Below are positions 5,960-10,084 of a stretch of 10,084 nucleotides of DNA, in pieces; the stretch's first letter is position 1; the number at the start of each line of letters is the position of its first letter. Both the position numbers and the translations under genes were made by a program. This DNA comes from Gammaproteobacteria bacterium (GTDB taxonomy: Bacteria > Pseudomonadota > Gammaproteobacteria > Granulosicoccales > Granulosicoccaceae): contig JAHQVR010000063.1 in NCBI GenBank assembly GCA_019634245.1, positions 1 through 10,084 of the forward strand. Reading direction: 5' to 3'. The notes under the pieces were generated by a model. That model searched no databases. It was not told the DNA's origin and was given only the letters and a program-made list of their open reading frames with translations.

Positions 5960-6529
5960 ATGTCATCGTCGACACCTATTTATCCAGCACCGGCAATGGA
6001 GTCGCTACCCAGCGATCTACGCGAACGAATTTCTGCCGTGGAAGAGAAAGCTGGGTTCGTTCCCAATGTGTTTCGTGTGCTGGCGCGCCGCCCTGAAGAA
6101 TTCCGAGCGTTTTTTGCCTATCACGATGCACTGATGGAAAAGGAAAGTGTCTTGACCAAAGGCGAACGGGAGATGATCGTTGTCGTGACCTCTGCTTTGA
6201 ACAACTGTTTGTATTGTGTGATAGCTCATGGTGCGATTGTGCGCATACGCGAGAAAAATCCTCGCTTGGCTGATCAGTTAGCCACTGACTATCGTAAAGC
6301 GGATATCAGCGATCGTCAGAAGGCGATGCTTAATTTTGCCAGCAAGGTCGCGGTGGACTCAGCTGCTTTGGAGGCCGCAGATTTTCAAGCGCTCAACGAC
6401 CACGGATTTGATGATGAGGCCATTTGGGATATCGGGGCAATCACCGCCTTTTTTGCTCTGTCTAATCGACTGGCAGGCGTCACTGATATGCGGCCCAATG
6501 ATGAGTTTTATCAGATGGGCCGTGCGTAA
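5960..6529 (+). CDS. AhpD-like / carboxymuconolactone decarboxylase-family peroxidase-related protein
   Basis: 189 residues from ATG 5960. The core is E71...C83-L-Y-C86...H90 in EREMIVVVTSALNNCLYC and VIAHG, the Cys-x-x-Cys-x3-His centre of AhpD. The N-terminal FVPNVFRVLARRPEEF (33-48) and a C-terminal FFALSNRLAGVTDMRPND-like segment are typical of the 'uncharacterised peroxidase-related' branch of the family (around 190 residues). Such proteins use the two cysteines in peroxide reduction or disulfide exchange; the physiological substrate is usually unknown. The frame is open to a TTG at 5921 and an ATG at 5951, but AGGAGA (5945-5950) touches the latter and stands 9 bases from ATG 5960, which is preferred. 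It is first of three co-directional genes, with 115 bases before the next. It is a cytoplasmic protein with no signal peptide. Confidence 0.88.
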   Translation: MSSSTPIYPAPAMESLPSDLRERISAVEEKAGFVPNVFRVLARRPEEFRAFFAYHDALMEKESVLTKGEREMIVVVTSALNNCLYCVIAHGAIVRIREKNPRLADQLATDYRKADISDRQKAMLNFASKVAVDSAALEAADFQALNDHGFDDEAIWDIGAITAFFALSNRLAGVTDMRPNDEFYQMGRA

Positions 6530-6644
6530 ATCGAACGTGTCAAAAAAATGGATCAAAACCTTCCCATGAAAACCGTTTACTGATCTAATGTGTAGGGTAA
6601 ATACGTTGGCATAAGCCGTTTTCAACTTTTTTTGGAGTCTATTA

Positions 6645-8168
6645 GTGATAAGAACAGGTGATGAATACCGCGATTCCATTCGAGATAATCGTGAGGTTTA
6701 TATCAATGGCGAGCGCGTCCATGATGTGACCACTCATCCGATGTTCAAACCCATTGTCGATGTGCGCGCCCGTGTCTACGACATGCAACATGAAGCCGCT
6801 ACAAAAGATGTGATGACGGTTGAACAGGGCGGTGAAATTAACGCCGTCGGTAACGCTTTGCCTATCACACAAGATGACTGGTGGGCGAAGCGTCGCGCAA
6901 CAGATCAGGTTATGGAAGATATAGGTGGTGTTGTCACACGCATTGGTGATGAAACTGTGGGTGAGATGTGGTCCTTGTACGATGGCCAAGATGTATTAAA
7001 TGAGGTTGACCCTCAGTTTTCTGAGAACATTAAAAATCATATTGAAAAGGTTCTTTATAACGATCCTTTTCATGTGTCGGCCAACACTGATCCCAAAGGT
7101 GATCGTTCTCTTGCCCCCAGTGAGCAAGATCCGGACATGCTACTGCATTTAGTCAAAGAGACAGATGCGGGCATTGTGGTTCGTGGAGCGAAATACGAAA
7201 CAGCAGCCGCTTATGCTAATCAGGCCTTCACAAAACCCACTATTGCCAATTGGGGTAATGACGCGATGAGCGATTGGGCTTTGGGATTTATCTGTGATTT
7301 AAATTCTCCGGGGTTGAAGTTTATCTGCCGGGGAGGGTTTGCTGGGGCACAGGGTGGTTGTCCTCGAGCTGATGGTCGTGATTATCCACTAGCCAATAAA
7401 TTTGATGAAGTCGATGCTATGGTGATTTTCGACAATGTGTTGATCCCCTGGGAGAACGTATTGTTTTATCGGCACACGAAAGCCGCAACGTTTATACGTT
7501 CAACCCTACACCGATATTCCGCCTTTGCGTTTGTTCAAAGAACGCTGAAATTAGCGGACATGATGATTGGAGCAGCATTATTTAACTGCAAACAGACTGG
7601 GCTTGAAAAGCAGCCGGCCGTTCAAGCGAAATTAACCGAGCTCGCTATCTGGCGCGAGAATATAAACGCACACCTAACTGCTTCGATTGCTCTTGCGGAG
7701 ACATCGCCGGCGGGATTGAGCATGCCAAATCAGTCGTTACTGTATGCGGGCAGATGTACAGCATTAGACCAACTGAACAAAATGACACACACGGCTCGTG
7801 AGCTGTGCGGTGGTCAGCTATGTGTTACACCTAATGCAGCAAACTTCGACGCCCCGGATACCAAGCCCTGGATGGATAAGTTCTACACGATCAATGACAC
7901 TTGGCAGGCAGATGACCGACGTAAGCTTCTTGCGATGGCTCGGGATATGTTGAATTCAGACTATGGATCGCACCGTTTGACCTTTCAACTGTTTGCCCAA
8001 TCACCACCTTTTGCGCAAGCAGCGGCGGTTTATCGAAATTTTGATTGGGAGGGACCTTTAGATTTTGTGCAAAAGGCAGCGGGGTTGTCTGATCGCGTTC
8101 GTCCGCCATCCCAACGTCCGTCGGGTGACGGGGCGGTTACTCAATATTATTCTGCAAAGAACTCTTAG
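6645..8168 (+). CDS. HpaB/PvcC-family FADH2-dependent monooxygenase homologue
   Basis: 507 residues, normal for the family, which has an acyl-CoA-dehydrogenase-like fold and hydroxylates phenols using FADH2 from a separate reductase. Family marks are TGDEYRDSIRDNREVYINGE (4-23), DVTTHP (27-32), KETDAGIVVRGAK (171-183), YPLANKFDEVDA (247-258) and IFDNVLIPWENVLFYR (261-276). The start is GTG 6645, with GGAG seven bases upstream; no ATG fits. When aligned by eye to E. coli HpaB, the active-site Arg is kept (R99 in GGVVTRIGDE), but the Tyr position reads E103 and the His position reads S145, with a His two residues earlier (H143). So it may not be a 4-hydroxyphenylacetate hydroxylase; substrate unknown. 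No HpaC-type flavin reductase is in the window. It lies between the AhpD-like gene (115 bases) and the hydrolase gene (126 bases). Confidence 0.88.
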   Translation: MIRTGDEYRDSIRDNREVYINGERVHDVTTHPMFKPIVDVRARVYDMQHEAATKDVMTVEQGGEINAVGNALPITQDDWWAKRRATDQVMEDIGGVVTRIGDETVGEMWSLYDGQDVLNEVDPQFSENIKNHIEKVLYNDPFHVSANTDPKGDRSLAPSEQDPDMLLHLVKETDAGIVVRGAKYETAAAYANQAFTKPTIANWGNDAMSDWALGFICDLNSPGLKFICRGGFAGAQGGCPRADGRDYPLANKFDEVDAMVIFDNVLIPWENVLFYRHTKAATFIRSTLHRYSAFAFVQRTLKLADMMIGAALFNCKQTGLEKQPAVQAKLTELAIWRENINAHLTASIALAETSPAGLSMPNQSLLYAGRCTALDQLNKMTHTARELCGGQLCVTPNAANFDAPDTKPWMDKFYTINDTWQADDRRKLLAMARDMLNSDYGSHRLTFQLFAQSPPFAQAAAVYRNFDWEGPLDFVQKAAGLSDRVRPPSQRPSGDGAVTQYYSAKNS

Positions 8169-8294
8169 CAGCGATAGTTGTTTGTCGTTTTTTACCCACT
8201 TTCCACTTACTCGAAGGGTGAGTGCTACAGGTGGTGCTAAGCTGCCCGTGCTTAATTTGTAAATCAAAGTCCACTCTCAGGGTCAGATCACTAG

Positions 8295-9953
8295 ATGGCT
8301 AAAGCTAAGAACATATTATTTATAATGTATGACCAGCTGCGGTTCGATTACCTTAGCTGTGCAGGTCATCCGCATCTTCACACGCCTCATATCGATCGAT
8401 TGGCAGAAAAAGGCGTGCGATTCAATAACTGTTACGTGCAGTCGCCGGTCTGTGGGGCGTCACGCATGTCTTATTACACTGGCCGATATGTTCACAGTCA
8501 CGGGGCTTCTTGGAATAACTTTCCGTTGAAGGTGGGGGAGCTCACCTTGGGCGATCACCTGCGCAAATTGGGAATGAGCTGTTCCTTGGTGGGTAAGACG
8601 CATATGAAGGTCGATAGTGACGGCATGGAGCGGTTAGGGTTGGCGAGCGACTCTGTCATTGGTGCACGTGTCGCTGAGTGTGGATTTGACGTATTTACCC
8701 GCGAAGATGGTTTGTTTACAGAAGGTCCAAATGGCTACTATCACCAGCCGCCGTCAGCCTACAACGATTACTTGCACGCAAAAGGCTATACCGCTGACAA
8801 CGCCTGGCATCACCACGCCAACTCAGGTATCACCGACGCTGGTGATGTGGCGTCAGGTTTTTTAATGAGTAATGCGTCTATGCAGGCGAATATTCGTGAA
8901 GAGGATTCTGAAACCCCTTGGCTAACGTCTCAAGCCATTGAATTTATAGATCAGAAAAAGGGTAGTGACGAGCCTTGGCTCTGCCATTTATCCTATATCA
9001 AACCGCATTGGCCCTATATTGTTCCAGCTCCCTACCATGACATGTACAACTCATCTCATGTTCTTCCAGTCAATCGGCACGACAGCGAAAGAGACAATAC
9101 TCACCCCGTCTATAGCGCGTTTATGAACAATGTCATTGGTCAGGCTTTTCATCGAAAAGAAGTGCGTGACAAAGTGATACCGGCCTATATGGGTTTAATC
9201 AAACAGTGTGACGATCAGTTGGGAAGGCTGTTTGAGTACCTCGAGGCGAACGATGAGATGCAGGATACGATGATTGTCGTATCCTCAGACCATGGTGATT
9301 ATTTAGGTGATCATTGGCTTGGGGAAAAAGATCTTTTTCATCAGGCATCCGTCAAGGTGCCATTGATAGTTTACGATCCAAGTGAAGCATCAGACAGTAC
9401 CCGAGGCAGCGAGTGTGACGCTTTGGTTGAGGGTATCGATTTGTGTGCCACTTTTATTGAATATGCTGGTGGCGAAGTGCCTACCCACATTGTTGAAGGC
9501 CGCTCTATTTTGCCATTTCTTCACGGTGACACTCCCACGTCTTGGCGTGACTATGTGATCAGTGAATACGACTACTCCCAGACGCCTATGTGTATGAAGT
9601 TGGGCGTAGAGCCCAAGGATGCTCGTTTGTTTATGTTGGCTGATCATCGATATACCTTTGTTCATGCCGAAGGGGGTTTCCGTCCTATGTTGTTTGACAG
9701 AGAAACCGATCCGAACGAATTCAACGATCTAGGAGGTGGTAATAGCCATGCAGAGATTCTCGATGGATTCTATGAAAAATTAGCGGACTGGGCACGCAGG
9801 TGCTCTCAGCGCACAACGCGATCTGATGAACAAATAATTCAAAACCGCGGAGCATCGAGAACGCGAGGAATATTGCTGGGCGCGTACGATAAAAACGATC
9901 TTGATGAAAACCTACTATGCCGTTATACCGGAAAGGTAGATCGATACATTTAA
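8295..9953 (+). CDS. Formylglycine-dependent hydrolase (sulfatase / phosphonate monoester hydrolase family)
   Basis: 552 residues of the alkaline-phosphatase superfamily. Metal ligands at the start are D13-Q14 in FIMYDQLRFDYL. The nucleophile motif C53-G-A-S-R57 (SPVCGASRMSYYTGR) fits C-x-[P/A]-S-R, in which Cys is converted to formylglycine. K101 and H103 (VGKTHMK), H238 (IKPHWP) and D332-H333 (SSDHGDYLGDH) with K345 (GEKDLFH) complete the expected active site. The Asp-Gln start, in place of Asp-Asp, and the YVHSHGASWNNFPLKVGE region recall phosphonate monoester hydrolases and choline-sulfatase-like enzymes more than classical arylsulfatases. It could cleave a sulfate, phosphodiester or phosphonate ester; sequence alone does not decide. 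There is no signal peptide, so it acts in the cytoplasm on an imported substrate. An in-frame TAG directly precedes the ATG, fixing the start; the Shine-Dalgarno is weak (AGGG, 12 bases away). Confidence 0.9.
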   Translation: MAKAKNILFIMYDQLRFDYLSCAGHPHLHTPHIDRLAEKGVRFNNCYVQSPVCGASRMSYYTGRYVHSHGASWNNFPLKVGELTLGDHLRKLGMSCSLVGKTHMKVDSDGMERLGLASDSVIGARVAECGFDVFTREDGLFTEGPNGYYHQPPSAYNDYLHAKGYTADNAWHHHANSGITDAGDVASGFLMSNASMQANIREEDSETPWLTSQAIEFIDQKKGSDEPWLCHLSYIKPHWPYIVPAPYHDMYNSSHVLPVNRHDSERDNTHPVYSAFMNNVIGQAFHRKEVRDKVIPAYMGLIKQCDDQLGRLFEYLEANDEMQDTMIVVSSDHGDYLGDHWLGEKDLFHQASVKVPLIVYDPSEASDSTRGSECDALVEGIDLCATFIEYAGGEVPTHIVEGRSILPFLHGDTPTSWRDYVISEYDYSQTPMCMKLGVEPKDARLFMLADHRYTFVHAEGGFRPMLFDRETDPNEFNDLGGGNSHAEILDGFYEKLADWARRCSQRTTRSDEQIIQNRGASRTRGILLGAYDKNDLDENLLCRYTGKVDRYI

Positions 9954-10047
9954 AAAAATACTAATAAAGATTTGCCGAGAATATCGTTTGAATTGTTGCG
10001 GATGTATTGTTTTACAGCGCTGAGGTGAATGAGATACTGACGCTCAG

Positions 10048-10073
10048 TAGGAGGCTTTGCCACCTAGTTGTTT
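10048..10073 (+). terminator. Weak terminator-like hairpin after the hydrolase gene
   Basis: TAGG-a-GGC (10048-10055) pairs with GCC-a-CCTA (10059-10066) around a TTT loop with one A/A mismatch, and is followed by GTTGTTT. It lies about 95 bases past the hydrolase stop. The stem is short and the T-tract broken, so termination is only plausible. The 131 bases after the stop hold no recognisable gene start. Confidence 0.35.
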
Positions 10074-10084
10074 AATCTAGGGTG

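Noticed and set aside
6605..6633. GTTGGC...GCC hairpin followed by seven T before the HpaB-like gene, as a terminator or attenuator
   Set aside because: The stem has only three contiguous G/C pairs, and the T-run leads directly into the Shine-Dalgarno of the next gene.

Overview
The window looks like chromosomal DNA of a gammaproteobacterium, probably free-living or marine. The main grounds are the lexA-imuA-imuB mutagenesis cassette, a LexA that matches the E. coli protein almost position for position (cleavage site Ala85-Gly86, Ser120, Lys157), and a CTGT-N8-ACAG SOS box. Base composition is roughly balanced throughout. Nothing allows a species call, and no rRNA, tRNA, CRISPR array or insertion sequence was seen.

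Left part, minus strand (1-4273). Reading right to left, a LexA-controlled promoter (4245-4273, SOS box 4231-4246) drives lexA (4119-3514), imuA (3464-2748) and imuB (2723-1317), with gaps of 49 and 24 bases. This is the SOS-inducible translesion-synthesis module. Its usual fourth member, the DnaE2/ImuC polymerase, does not follow imuB. Instead there is a 423-base non-coding stretch with a long imperfect hairpin, then the first 297 codons of a membrane-anchored GGDEF (cyclic-di-GMP) protein that runs off the left edge.

Middle (4274-5959). Upstream of lexA lies a second SOS-like box (4344-4359), which shares flanking bases with the first. Beyond it is a small, poorly supported plus-strand ORF associated with an exact 21-base direct repeat (4381-4401 and 4511-4531). 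A minus-strand gene for a lipoprotein of unknown function follows (5585-4656). The divergent region up to 5959 holds a strong hairpin, an inverted repeat and an 18-base near-palindrome just upstream of the next gene.

Right part, plus strand (5960-9953). Three co-directional genes form a probable catabolic or detoxification unit: an AhpD-like peroxidase-related protein with a CxxC motif, an HpaB-type FADH2-dependent monooxygenase homologue (GTG start), and a formylglycine-dependent sulfatase/phosphonate-monoester-hydrolase family enzyme. A plausible order is that the hydrolase frees a (phenolic) product from an ester, the flavin enzyme oxidises it, and the AhpD-like protein handles a peroxide or redox by-product. 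This is inferred from gene content. No flavin reductase, ring-cleavage dioxygenase, transporter or regulator is in the window. A weak terminator-like hairpin lies at 10048-10073.
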